The notes under the pieces were generated by a model. The model was not told the origin of the DNA, ran no database searches, and saw only the letters and a program-made list of their open reading frames with translations. From NCBI RefSeq assembly GCF_022376445.1, contig NW_025955137.1:16313-80312 (forward strand): DNA of 64,000 bases. The letters run 5' to 3'. The stretch comes from Fomitopsis serialis. Lineage: Eukaryota > Basidiomycota > Agaricomycetes > Polyporales > Fomitopsidaceae. Of this stretch, positions 45,547-56,341 are shown piece by piece. Both the position numbers and the translations under genes were made by a program. Position 1 is the first letter of the stretch. The number at the start of each line of letters is the position of its first letter.

Positions 45547-47223
45547 CTACTTGTACAAAACGACGCGAAACAAACCCTTCTGCCCGTATGGATCATTAGC
45601 CCATTTCAGGTTCATCTTGCCCTCCCCCTTGCGAAGACTCATCGTGTTTCCCGCGACCCAATGCGCGCTATGATTGAGAGAGACAGCGATGTCCTTCGCC
45701 AGACTCTTCCGGCGCGCGGCTGCTTCGTCCTCAGGCGAGAGGAGCCATTGGTGTTGCGGTTTGTCGGTGAAAGCGGCGAAAGGGCGTTTGGGTGGCGACA
45801 CGGCGTGGCTCTGCACGATCTTGTCGAGTCCATCGCAGAAGGGCTTCCAAGCACCAGGCGGATAAGACTGGGGCTCGCCAGACGATGATGTCAGCCACTA
45901 AATAGACGTCAACATTATGTACCAGAGCCTTGTTAGCAAAGGCAATCAGCTTACCATATGATGCGTGTCGGTCTCCCACTCTTCCATGCGGTGGATGCGA
46001 GACATGCGCTCTTGGAACTCCGGAAAGTCGTCGGAATGGTAGAGCAGTACGCGACACTGCACCCATTCAGACGTGCCCGATACCTTGTGGAGCTTGGTAA
46101 GGTCGGCATGATCGGGCGCCGGCCTAACCAGCGCAATGAGAAAACCCAGCAGCGAAGGCAGGTAGCGGAGGATCAGAGACAACTGCCTTGTATGTCACCG
46201 ACTGTATGGACCCCGTTGGAAATCGCGTACCTTGTTCGCTTGATACATGAATTCTTGATCGGTCTGCGCCATCGCGCAGAAGAAGATCATTGGACCTAGC
46301 GCCTTGTGGTGGTTGACGGCATCAACATGAATGGCGCTGTATTTCGGGCGGGAATGCAACACAGGCGTCTCGACCGTACTCTTCACCAAAGTGGCTACTG
46401 TTGAGCAGAGGGGATCGCCTTCGGCCTCGCGCAGGACCTTGGTCACAAGGTGAGTGATGCTGGTGGTGAGGTCCTCGTAAAAGGTCGGCGCGATGGCGAC
46501 GCCTTTCCCCAGGTCGGGCCGGAAATCTATTCTACACCCAGTCAGTATATGAAAGGTATACATGATGCATATGAACGCACTGCATGCACCGAAGGAATGC
46601 TATCCACTGCAGGAACTCTAACTCCTGGCCGCGGCCGAGCTTGCAGTTCCATGTCTCGTCCAATATGTGTTGTAGCAACTTGTATGCATGCTCGCTGAGC
46701 CCGATGAGATCCTGATTGATCAAACGATGTGTCAACGAGCTTTTACGCCACATGAAACAAAAACTCGTACTCTTATCACGAACCCGTCTCTGTTGGCTTG
46801 ATACCACTGGAATTGAAGCTGCCGAATATCTCCAAGGTACTTACACATGAGGTCACGCTCCTCGCGCCCTATCTCTGACCTGGCCGCGAGCCATTCCAAG
46901 AACCGAGGCGGGAGACCGCTAGACAAGGCGGGTATCGCCGGCACTGCCAGCTTCGCGAGCGTGGGGTATAACTCAAGTGAGCCCCGTGACCTTTCCCCTT
47001 GAAGCACGGCCTGAGGCATCTTGATCAGCTGCTGCTCGCTGAACGAGCGACCGGGGGATTGGATAGTCACTTTCGTTGGCTGACGGGAGGAGATTGGCGT
47101 TCGGGGCGGGTTGGAATCGTTGGTGTCCGAGCTGGGAACGTCGGGCTCCGTGTCATCGCTGCCGACGGAGTGGGTGTCAGAGCAGGAAAGAAGGTCTGAG
47201 AGGTTGTCGCCGCTATCAGACAT
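45547..47223 (-). CDS. unrecognised five-exon protein
   Basis: The start at 47223 gives MSDSGDNLSDLLSCSDTHSV and a Ser/Asp-rich head. Then LPPRFLEWLAARSEIGREER and YLGDIRQLQFQWYQANRDGF. Introns join DLIGLSEHAYKLLQHILDET, IDFRPDLGKGVAIAPTFYED, AVNHHKALGPMIFFCAMAQ, LSLILRYLPSLLGFLIALVR and MSRIHRMEEWETDTHHM. The last exon has PFAAFTDKPQHQWLLSPEDE and LKWANDPYGQKGLFRVVLYK, stopping at 45547. All joins keep the frame. No known domain recognised. It is divergently paired with the Plavaka transposase across an 870-bp gap, suggesting joint control. Confidence 0.6.
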
Positions 47224-48090
47224 GGTGAGGTCACCGTTGGGATACCGCTGCGGACTGACAGTTGAAGTTGAAGGCGACCGCGCGACTTGTCAGCCTCCCA
47301 CTATAAGCTGCGCCCATGGGAACAGCAACGAGACAACAAACACAATCTCAACTTGCCGCCCCGCCACAACTTCGCAAGTTTATTCTCCATGTATGACAGT
47401 CGCCAGGCTCAATACCAACTGCTGTGCTTCAAGCCATATAACGCGAGAGCTCACCTTCCGCGAGCTCCTCCGGGAGCCTGGCTGGCCAAGATTCGCTCGG
47501 CCGCATGGGGTAGACGGGGTTCGCAACGCATTGCGAACCCATATTAGGCAATCTAGACACCCACCTGTGAAATCCATTAAGTCGTACTAACAAGTGGTCC
47601 GCGGACTCACACATATCGAGGAGGCCGCAAAGTGGGTTGTGGTGCTCATCTAATATGCCTAACTACCGGCCATACTAGGAAAGCATCCTGGGACCCAGTA
47701 AGTTAGTAAGGGCTAGGGAGAACTCACCAGTGGTTCCGCTTGTCTCCTTCAACCACACAGGTTCATGCTCAATTGACCGTCACAGAGGCTGAGGGACGGT
47801 CAGAACACACGAAGATGACAGCCGAGCGCGAAGGTGCGAAGGTATGGTCTTCTATTTGCGGCGCATCGCGGGGTACTTCAAGTTTACGTCTCATAGGAAA
47901 TTGTATTGACGTTGGGCGCCCGCGAGCGGCTCACGTCCGGCTTTAGTGCGCTCTCAAGTTTGCTTTTCGGCTCTGTCTCAACTCTAAACTGGGTTGGAAC
48001 TTTGGCCAACGAGGTTTAGGTGCGTCTGCAATATTCTGCACTCTGAACGTCAATTGATTGTCTCATTTCTCCTGGTAGCTGTGAACTGTG
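47224..48090. promoter_or_regulatory. divergent promoter region between unknown gene and transposase
   Basis: 867 bp between two start codons pointing away from each other, with pyrimidine-rich tracts near both starts. No specific operator or core element can be singled out. Confidence 0.4.
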
Positions 48091-51000
48091 ATGTTTCCAG
48101 ATGCCCCGTTCGTCCGCCCAGGCTACGATGACGACCGGACCTGTCCTGCATGCGACAAAACTTTCAGGACGAGCCAGGGAGTCATGGCGCACTTGTCCAC
48201 TGCCCGGTCGTGCAAGTGGTATAGGAAAGGCAAGAATGCGGCCCGACGAGTTCATACCGTCCCGGAAGTTGTGGAGAGCGAAGCCAATGAGGTGACCAGT
48301 TCGAGTGCCAGCTCTAGTTCCATGGACGTAGACCGCGAGGACTTCCTTGACGCCCTGGAACATGGTGATCTGTTTCATTTTGAAGTCCCTGAGTCTACGC
48401 ACGCGGGCGTACGACTTCCAGGCGAGGGCGAAGCGTCGTCATCAACCGCGTGTAATGGCGCAGAACACCGGGTGCTCGAGATCCCAGCGTTGGACGACGA
48501 TGAAGATACGAGAGTGGTTGAAGAAGACACTGTGGCTGGAAAAGTCATAAGGATGGAGAAGAGCATCGTCGAGACCTGGAGGGCGTACTTCGCTGAAGAC
48601 CCAGGCCAAGATTCTGCTGGTGAGGATGTCCCAATGGACGTGGATGGGGAGGATGTATCGATGGACGTGGACGGCGAGGAAGATACCGACCCCAATCTCA
48701 AATGGAAACCCTTCGCATCCGAGTTGGATTGGCGGGTTGCAACGTGGGTTATCAGGGAGGACGTGGGGCAGAGAGCCATCAATAGGTTCCTGAGTATACC
48801 TGGGGTGCGTTGTTGGCTTCACGTCGACATGGAAATCTCTGATGCATTAGAATGGTTCGTAGGTAGTTGAAAAGCTGGGGCTCACCTTCAAAGACGTACG
48901 GCAGCTTTTTATGAAGGTCGATACCATCCCCGACAGAGCAACGTGGAAGACGACGTCTCTGACCTTTCCTGACCGACTGGACGAGGTACATCTTGTACGC
49001 TACCGGGATATTCTAGAGGCTATCAAAGCTTTGTTCGGTAACCCCGCCCACGCCAAAGATATTGTCTATCGGCCCAGGCGGGTCTTCGCGGATGTGTCCC
49101 GCACAAGACGGATATTCACAGAAATGTGGACGGGACTCTGGTGGAGCGCCGTACAGGTATATGAGTCCCATACTTCCCGTTTGGAAGGCACTTATCTCTG
49201 ACTATATTCTTACAGCAATTGTTACCTGAGGGGGCGACCCTCGCGCCAGTCATCATCTCTACGGACAAGACACAGCTTACGCAATTTTCTGGCAATAAAT
49301 CGGCGTATCCCGTCTACCTCACGCTCGGCAACATTCCTCGCGCCATACGCCGCAAACCCTCGGAGCACGCTTGTATTCTACTCGGGTACCTACCGGTCTC
49401 CAAAGTCGGGAAGGAGAAGCTAACGAAGCGCGAGCGCAAGGCCCGATCTCAGCGACTCTTTCACGCCGCCATGAGCGTGATCCTTAGGCCCCTTGTACGC
49501 GCGGGAGTGGAGGGAATGGAGGTGACTAGCGGAGATGGCACTGTGCGGCGAATACATCCCGTCTTGGCCTCCTACGTCGCCGACTACCCCGAACAGACCC
49601 TTGTAACCTGTTCCAAGTACGGGACTTGCCCGAAGTGTTGCTGCCCAGCAGACAAGCTCGAAGCCGACTCAGTCAGTGAGGAGCGAACTGCGGAGAGCAC
49701 CGGGAATATCATTCGAGAGGCTTGGGCCGATGGGCACAGCGCGAGTGCCGCTGAATCCTTGTGCATGGACAGGGATGTTAGCGGCGGCGTGAAGAAACCG
49801 TTCTGGACCGACCTACCCTACACGGACATCCACATGTCCGTCACTCCGGATATCCTGCACCAGCTCTACCAGGGCATCTTCAAGCACCTGGTGACTTGGT
49901 GCGAGGATCTCCTGAGCCCCGAGGAGCTTGACAGCCGTCTCCGCTGTCTCCCACCGGCGTTCGGGATCAGACACTTCAAGCACGGCATCTCAAGTCTCGC
50001 GCAGGTCTCCGGCAAGGAACGCAAGGAGATGGCGCGAATCCTCCTGGGCTGCCTCATTGGGAAAATCCCGAAACCCGTAATGCTAGCATTTCGTTCGCTC
50101 CTTGACTTCATTTACCTGGCTCAATACTCTACCCATGACGACGCCACTCTACAGTACCTCACTGACGCGCTGAAGACCTTTCACAAACACAAGGAGGTTC
50201 TCGTCAAGCTCGGTATACGAGACCATCTGAACATACCTAAGCTGCACTCCCTCCTCCATTACATCCAATCCATCAGACTCTTCGGCACGACCGATAATTA
50301 TAACACGGAAATGTTCGAAAGGTTGCACATCGACCTTGCGAAGGACGCGTGGCGAGCCTCAAATCACAAGGATGAGTTCCCGCAGATGGTCCGATGGATT
50401 TCGCGCCGAGAGAAGATCGCACTTTACGAGGTCTTCCAGAAGGAGCGTCGGACCGACAAAGAAGAGGAAGAGCCACCAGAGGAGGAGGGCGAGCGAGTAG
50501 TCGAAGACGAGCACGGAGCGATGCTAGACCAAGCGGAAGTCGAGGACACAGCTCACACAATAGGCCCGAGCTCCGTCAAGATTGCAAAGTACCCGCCTGC
50601 GCCTCAGCAACATCTCGGGCGGATCCAAGAGCGTCACAACGCTCCTGGATTCACCACGGCTCTGGTGAAGCTCATCAACGACTTACAACCCGACGAACTC
50701 AGGCTCAATCGGCGGGAGCTGGCGAGGACCTGGTTACCGTTCGAGCGCGTGGACGTGTACCATAAGTTCCAGTTCAAGCGCAATGAGTTGTCTGACGGGA
50801 AGGACGAGCGCGACGTCGTCAAGGCAGTGCCTGGTGGGCTCAGACAGGGACGCAAGAACCGCTTCGACACCATCATCGCACTGGACACCGAAGATGCAGA
50901 ATCAACGGGTGTCAAAGGTGAGTCTCGTATTCGTGTGTGCGGCACTTCTGACACGGTTGCACATCACAGGAACAAGAGCTGGAAGAGTGAAAGTCATCTT

Positions 51001-51352
51001 CACGTTGCCCAAAAAGCTCTCGGCGGCCCAAGGAGGAGGTGCTGCCCCATCATGGTGGCCTCAAGAACCGCTGGCCTACGTAGAATGGTACACTCGTTTC
51101 GCCGGCACCCCTGATCCAACGCATCTCATGTATGCGGTGAGTAAACCAGCGTTGCGGGCTGATAGCCTACCTCAGGGAACAATCATACCTCTCCGCCAAA
51201 TCCGCCAATCATGCCAGCTCATCCCAGCTTTTCCTGACGGTCCTAGAGGGACCGTTCCCGCGGATTGGACCTCGGAGAACGTCCTGGACCTCGCTAATCG
51301 GTTCTACTTGAATAACTGGGCGGGGATTTATGCGTATCAGACGCTATGGTGA
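48091..51352 (+). CDS. Plavaka transposase, apparently intact
   Basis: The start at 48091 opens with a zinc finger, CPACDKTFRTSQGVMAHLST then C (C-x2-C-x12-H-x6-C), usual for Plavaka proteins. An acidic linker (MDVDGEDVSMDVDGEED) follows. After an intron near 48805-48867 comes the core: LVRYRDILEAIKALFGNP, WTGLWWSAVQ, then past a 59-bp intron EGATLAPVIISTDKTQLTQF. Next are YPVYLTLGNIPRAIRRKP, VTCSKYGTCPKCCCP, IHMSVTPDILHQLYQGIFKH and NTEMFERLHIDLAKDAWR. The Asp residues in STDK and TPDILH and the Glu in TEMFE are candidate DDE catalytic residues (inference). The end has PLAYVEWYTRF, TIIPLRQIRQSCQLIPAF and NRFYLNNWAGIYAYQTLW. No stop or frameshift, so it could be active and mobilise X. Confidence 0.88.
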
Positions 51353-51681
51353 ATGTAAGTTCCGCACACTAAGTTTCCGCTGCCGTGACCTGTGTTCTTG
51401 ATAAGACAGCTTATTAGAGTACCTATACTACGTGACTCCGGAACCTGGCGGAATTTGTGCTATGTTCGAGCACGGATCACGCTGTTGCTTGTTTTTATTG
51501 CGGGTAGTACTACGCTGTAACCGTAGTAGCCTAATATACGAGCCTGAGGATCTTGAAGTGATTTGACGCTCGCCGGCGACTTTGCACTTTACGCGCGCGG
51601 TGCCATACGCTTTGCTCTCTCTTGATCGAGTATCACGACTCTTCCCTCCTGCCGCTTATCTACGCTCTTCAAGCTCTCTCA
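51353..51681. other. spacer downstream of the transposase
   Basis: About 330 bp, no gene seen. Holds the transposase 3' end and upstream sequence of the next gene. Confidence 0.4.
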
Positions 51682-52691
51682 ATGCAAGCAATCGACTCTC
51701 GCGTCGCTCAAATACTGGCACGCCATCTCCCAACGTTCAAGACTGTCGTAAGACAAGCGGAGCGATGTTCGGTGGTGTCTGAGACTTGCCATATCACCGT
51801 GGTTTGTCTGCGGAAAAATAGGCTTGGGAGCGTGTTCAGCTATGTGAGTCTGCAGTAGTTCTTTTTCTCTATGCTCATCATCAGTACTCTGCACAATCTA
51901 GTGCCCGATATTCAACACATCTTCCTGCCCGATGAGGCCGCACAAGACCATCCAACTATTGCAGCAGAAATTACACTCGGCTCTCCGTCGTATCGAAGAG
52001 CTTGATCCGCCAGCACAGCTGGGCGGATGGTTCTTCCTGGGTGCGATTCCCGACAGCTACGGCGGGCAAGACAGATGGGTGCCAGCCTGCCTCAAGGGTA
52101 CGACGAGGAAAGCACTAGTGCCGGTTTTATTCTATTATTTGGTGCGTGGTACATATTCCTTGACACTGCGGTCTGACAAATGCCGGAACTGAACAGGACC
52201 ACTATGCTCCCCTATCCATCCCGCTCATATGTGACGTATACGACGACAAGATCTCCATTTCCTTGGTTCAGCCCCTGACCATCCAGGTCTTTCCGGGGCT
52301 GAACAAGGCCAAATCTCGAGTATTAACAGTGTACGACTATTTCAACACCGTCACAAACGAGTTCATCCGGGCGGATACGCCCGAGCAAGACTTCCCTCTC
52401 CCTCTCCGCCAGATCCCTCTCTACAGAGCGTCCCTCATCGAAGACACGGACCTCGCAGGGAGCTACGCGCGAGGCGAGCGGCCCATCGTCCCTTTGTGCT
52501 CCATGAAGGTGGGATTCGTCGACTTGCCGTTCCTATGGCCTGTGGGTCTACAGAATCCTTGTCGGTACCTACGCGCGAACTGGAAGGTCGTCCACCGTCC
52601 CCATCCCATGGGCCAGGTCGCCGTGCGACCCTTCGAAGGTGAAGACGGCTGCATCGTGATAACTGTGGAGGAAGGAGTGGAGGAACACTAG
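51682..52691 (+). CDS. unrecognised three-exon protein
   Basis: A possible first exon (MQAIDSRVAQILARHLPTFK to LGSVFSY) splices at GTGAGTCTGCAG to an acceptor ending CAATCTAG, giving CPIFNTSSCPMRPHKTIQLL. Alternatively the gene starts at 51932. Then comes LDPPAQLGGWFFLGAIPDSY, an intron near 52141-52196, and DHYAPLSIPLICDVYDDKIS, VFPGLNKAKSRVLTVYDYF, PLPLRQIPLYRASLIED, VGFVDLPFLWPVGLQNPCRY and an acidic end. Stop at 52691. No domain recognised. It follows the transposase on the same strand, as last cargo gene before the nested copia. Coding from 51932 is fairly sure; the first exon is not. Confidence 0.55.
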
Positions 52692-53457
52692 GGAAGGAGC
52701 ATGGGATTGCAGTGTCACGGTGCGTCTTCCATTTCCTATACGGTATCTACTGTCTCATTTCTATTCCTCTCCCACATCAGTGCAAAACTCGTCGCTCCGC
52801 CCTGTATCTACCCATGCCACCTACGTACCCGCGGCGCTGTCCTTTCCATCGTCCTTGCTATACCTGCCTCAGGTTCCCGTTTAGTACACTGTAGTGCCTG
52901 GCGGTAGCTGTCACCTGCGCACATATTTATTCCTCTCGTTTACCGTGTACAGTAGCTTACAACATTGTGAATGGTAGCTGATCTTGGTGAACACATCCAC
53001 GAGAAATGAGCACGCGGTGCCTACAATTGCCCGCCATCTCGCTCGCCCACCCTCACACTTGCCCGTGTCCAAGTCGCCCGCCTTTTCGCTTCCCGAGTGT
53101 CCGGCGAACCACATCAGCGCGAGATGCAGAAGTCCAAGGAGGTGTCCGCCTGGACTTTCAACTCCTGTAGCACTGGTGGCAGTACTCCAGCTCCGCACCC
53201 ATTCCAACACTCCCAGGTCCGGGCGGGTCCATCCTTGTCCAAATCCAGCAACATCTGATGCCGTTGGCGGGCAGTTTGGTCAGTATGCGCCTGGCGGATG
53301 GCTTGTTCGTGGGACACTGGCAGGGACAGCTACTAGTACTAAGCCAGACCGTGTACTTTCACCTCTTTGATTTCTTAGTATTGTAGACATACTTTTCGGT
53401 TTCAAAGTTCCTACCAGCTGGGTAATGACATACATTCAACCATTGGGAAACATCTGG
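52692..53457. other. spacer in X left of the nested copia
   Basis: No intact gene. A plus frame at 52984-53370 and a minus frame at 52911-53210 overlap; neither resembles a known protein. A T-rich TATT/TTTC tract lies near 53370-53400. Target duplication TCTGG ends at 53457. Confidence 0.4.
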
Positions 53458-53957
53458 TGTTGAAGTGAAAGAGGTTTAGAAGGGCTTGTTAGGCCAGTGG
53501 AAGTGAAGGACAGTAGAGTGGAGTGAACAGACCTATCCCAGAGGGAAGACTCTGATGCTAGGCAGGCAGAAGAGAGGAGAGATCGTTATCCATTAGGGGG
53601 AATCACCCTAGTATATATACATGTCTGGGACTGATCACATGCTACATCAGTAAGCAGATCAGTAATCACTAAGTCCGAGTTTTAGGGAAATGAGTAAGCC
53701 TTAACTCCAGAGATAGGGATATGCATAAGCGTCCATGTGATCAAGGAATGTACTGGAAGGTCATGGAACATGCCGGAAGGGAGTGGAATGATCCAGAATA
53801 AGTCTGGAACAGTGTAGATCGGTCTGGAGCGAGTCACAAGATGAGTCCAGACAGAGTCCATCAAAAGAATGTATGTAATACTACATCGCAGAACACAAGT
53901 CCATATATGTACGTAACTGATAAGATAAGATAACACTGGAAAGTCGGAAGTTCAACA
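53458..53957 (-). repeat. copia 3' LTR
   Basis: Begins TGTTGAAGTGAAAGAGG and ends GGAAGTTCAACA on plus. Has G5 at 53596-53600. It is the downstream LTR because the coding frames run on the minus strand. Confidence 0.95.
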
Positions 53958-53968
53958 CTCCCACTTGT
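53958..53968 (-). other. copia polypurine tract
   Basis: The minus strand reads AAGTGGGAG directly before the 3' LTR, the usual place for plus-strand priming. Confidence 0.6.
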
Positions 53969-56341
53969 TCAAGATGTCAAGTATCTCATCATGCCAACTG
54001 AAGACCTGAATTTCTCAATTCCACTGAATGGAACATTCTTGGTCAAGGCATCAGCAAGTTGGTCTTCACTTGCGACGTAGTAGATCTCCATTTCTCCACG
54101 TTCGTAGAACTCCCGAATATAGTGATAACGGATTTCTATATGCTTGGTGCGGCGATCCACAGCAGGGTTCACCGCAAGGAAAATGTTGCCTTGGTTGTCA
54201 AGACAAAGCGGAGTTGGATGAGACATATTATCTCCCAGTTCTTCTCCAAAATGACGTAGCCAGGCCATCTGACGACAGCAGTCAGAGCTGGCCTTATACT
54301 CTGCTTCAGTTGAAGACAAAGATACCGTCGGTTGACGTCTTGACACCCAAGAAACGACACAATTGGCCATAAGGAAAGTAAAGCCACTTGTAGAGTGCCT
54401 ATCATCGTGATCTTCACCCCAGTCAGAGTCTGAATAGGCAATCAGACCAGAATTCGAGCCTCCGTCATAACAGAGAGCGAGTTCCTTAGTCCCTTGAAGA
54501 TATCTTAGGACATAGTAGGCTAACCGCATATGCTCTTTGGATGGGTTTGAAGAATACTTTGCCAGACGTGTGACCGCGAAAGAAATGTCTGGACGAGTAC
54601 CGAGCATAGCATACATGATGCTGCCAATAATGCTCTGGTAGCGGGTACGGAAAACCTCAGATGCTGTGTCTGGATTCTTCTCTAGGTCTGCTCCAGCGGG
54701 AAGAGGTGTCCGTGCAGGCTTGCAGTTGGACATCTGAAACCTCTCCAAAACTGACTCAATATAGTCTTCCTGATCAACGTAGATGAGACGTGTAGTACGC
54801 TCTCGACGTATTCTAAGACCAAGGAATCGCTGAACAGCACCCAGATCTGTCATCTGATACTCTAAGGACAACTTCTGCTTGATGTTGTCGATAAACAATT
54901 TCGAGTCACCCATGATGAGCAAGTCGTCGACATACAATATGATTAGGCAGGTGTGTCCGTCAGAGTCCCGGGAGAAGACATAAATTCCAGCATCCGAATA
55001 AGTCCGTTTAAACCCTAAGTCTAGGAGAGACTTGTGGATCTTAGCATTCCATTGACGAGAAGCTTGCTTTAATCCATAAATTGCCTTCTTGAGAAGACAG
55101 ACAAAGTTCTCCTTGCCAGGTACAACCCATCCTTCGGGTTGTTCCATGTAGATTTCCTCGTCAAGGTCACCGTTAAGGAATGCCGTCTTGACATCCATAG
55201 ACTCTATCTCCCAATCTTCAAGGGCTGCATGTGCCAACAAGTAGCGTACAGATTCAAACCGTGCAACCGGAGAGAAAGTCTCAGTATAATCTTGACCCCA
55301 TACTTGGGTAAATCCCTTTGCGACAACACGTGCTTTATAGCGACCATCGTGCTTAATCGCATAAACCCAACGGCACTTGACAACCTTCCGGTTTTTAGGC
55401 CGTGGAACTAGAACCCAAGTCTTATTGTCCATGAGTGACTTGTACTCAGAACCTTCAGCAGCGAGCCATTTATCATGGTCGTGAGATTCCATGGCTTCCT
55501 TATGACTTTGGGGAAGACCATGGTTTGCTTCCGCCAGCATCCGTATAAATTGAGCAGTTTCAGCCTCAGGTTGTTGACGGCCTTGACTATCAGTACGACG
55601 GTCAATACTTGCTGGTGGCTCGTCACCATAGGCATTGTCTCTATTCCTCTGAGGGTTCTGTCCAGCACCTTGACGGCGAGGACGCTCATACTGAGGTTGC
55701 GGAGGAGCTACTGGATCAGGTTGCTGTTGCGGATTATCTCCCACTGGCTCCTGATGTTCTTCAGGTTCATGTTCCGGCGGGACAGGAACAGGGATAGGAA
55801 TATCCTCAAAATCTAAATCCTCTGAGTTGGCATCCTCAGGAGGTTCATCAAACGGCTCATCCAGGGATTTCGGATTATTGCCTAAGTCCTTTCGTGCAGG
55901 AAATGTCTCTTCATCGAAGGTCACATCACGAGACACAACAATACTTCGAGTAGCCGGGTTCCAGAAACGATACCCTTTGGAACCAACTTCATAGCCTACA
56001 AAGATCATCTCAACAGCCTTCTTGTCGAGCTTCCCAGATCTCTGTTCTTTCTGCACATGCACAAATGCCTTGCACCCAAAAATCCTAAAGTATGAAATGT
56101 CCGGAATTGTGCCATTCCAGAGAGTAATGGGGCATTGCCAGTTAAGGCGTCGCATAGGTTGCCGATTATAAATATGAACCGCAGTGTCCACAGCCAATTG
56201 CCAAAAACCATGGCTTAGTCCAGCATGATGCAGCATAGACATAGCCTTCTCAACAATGGTCCGATTCCAGCGCTCAGCTCTCCCATTCTGTTGAGGAGAG
56301 TACGGCATTGTGAACTGATGTTCAATACCAAATTTGCGCAA
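53969..56341 (-). CDS. copia pol, second part: integrase end, reverse transcriptase, RNase H
   Basis: Open frame of 790 residues entered by frame shift from the upstream part. It starts in the integrase (MPYSPQQNGRAERWNRTI, holding the catalytic Glu) and has the GKLD...VGYEVGSKGYR region. RT motifs are MDVKTAFLNGDLDEEIYMEQ and the active site ILYVDDLLIMG. RNase H shows AYSDSDWGEDHDDRHSTSG, SLSSTEAEYKA and ADALTKNVP. The first 13 residues up to EHQFTM overlap the previous frame. No stop within. In the intact element this would be one polyprotein with 56215-58554. Confidence 0.95.
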   Translation of the reverse strand: MRKFGIEHQFTMPYSPQQNGRAERWNRTIVEKAMSMLHHAGLSHGFWQLAVDTAVHIYNRQPMRRLNWQCPITLWNGTIPDISYFRIFGCKAFVHVQKEQRSGKLDKKAVEMIFVGYEVGSKGYRFWNPATRSIVVSRDVTFDEETFPARKDLGNNPKSLDEPFDEPPEDANSEDLDFEDIPIPVPVPPEHEPEEHQEPVGDNPQQQPDPVAPPQPQYERPRRQGAGQNPQRNRDNAYGDEPPASIDRRTDSQGRQQPEAETAQFIRMLAEANHGLPQSHKEAMESHDHDKWLAAEGSEYKSLMDNKTWVLVPRPKNRKVVKCRWVYAIKHDGRYKARVVAKGFTQVWGQDYTETFSPVARFESVRYLLAHAALEDWEIESMDVKTAFLNGDLDEEIYMEQPEGWVVPGKENFVCLLKKAIYGLKQASRQWNAKIHKSLLDLGFKRTYSDAGIYVFSRDSDGHTCLIILYVDDLLIMGDSKLFIDNIKQKLSLEYQMTDLGAVQRFLGLRIRRERTTRLIYVDQEDYIESVLERFQMSNCKPARTPLPAGADLEKNPDTASEVFRTRYQSIIGSIMYAMLGTRPDISFAVTRLAKYSSNPSKEHMRLAYYVLRYLQGTKELALCYDGGSNSGLIAYSDSDWGEDHDDRHSTSGFTFLMANCVVSWVSRRQPTVSLSSTEAEYKASSDCCRQMAWLRHFGEELGDNMSHPTPLCLDNQGNIFLAVNPAVDRRTKHIEIRYHYIREFYERGEMEIYYVASEDQLADALTKNVPFSGIEKFRSSVGMMRYLTS

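Noticed and set aside
53682..53936. 84-residue minus ORF present twice (also 59773-60027)
   Set aside because: It lies entirely within the LTRs and is duplicated only because the LTRs are; no protein-like features.
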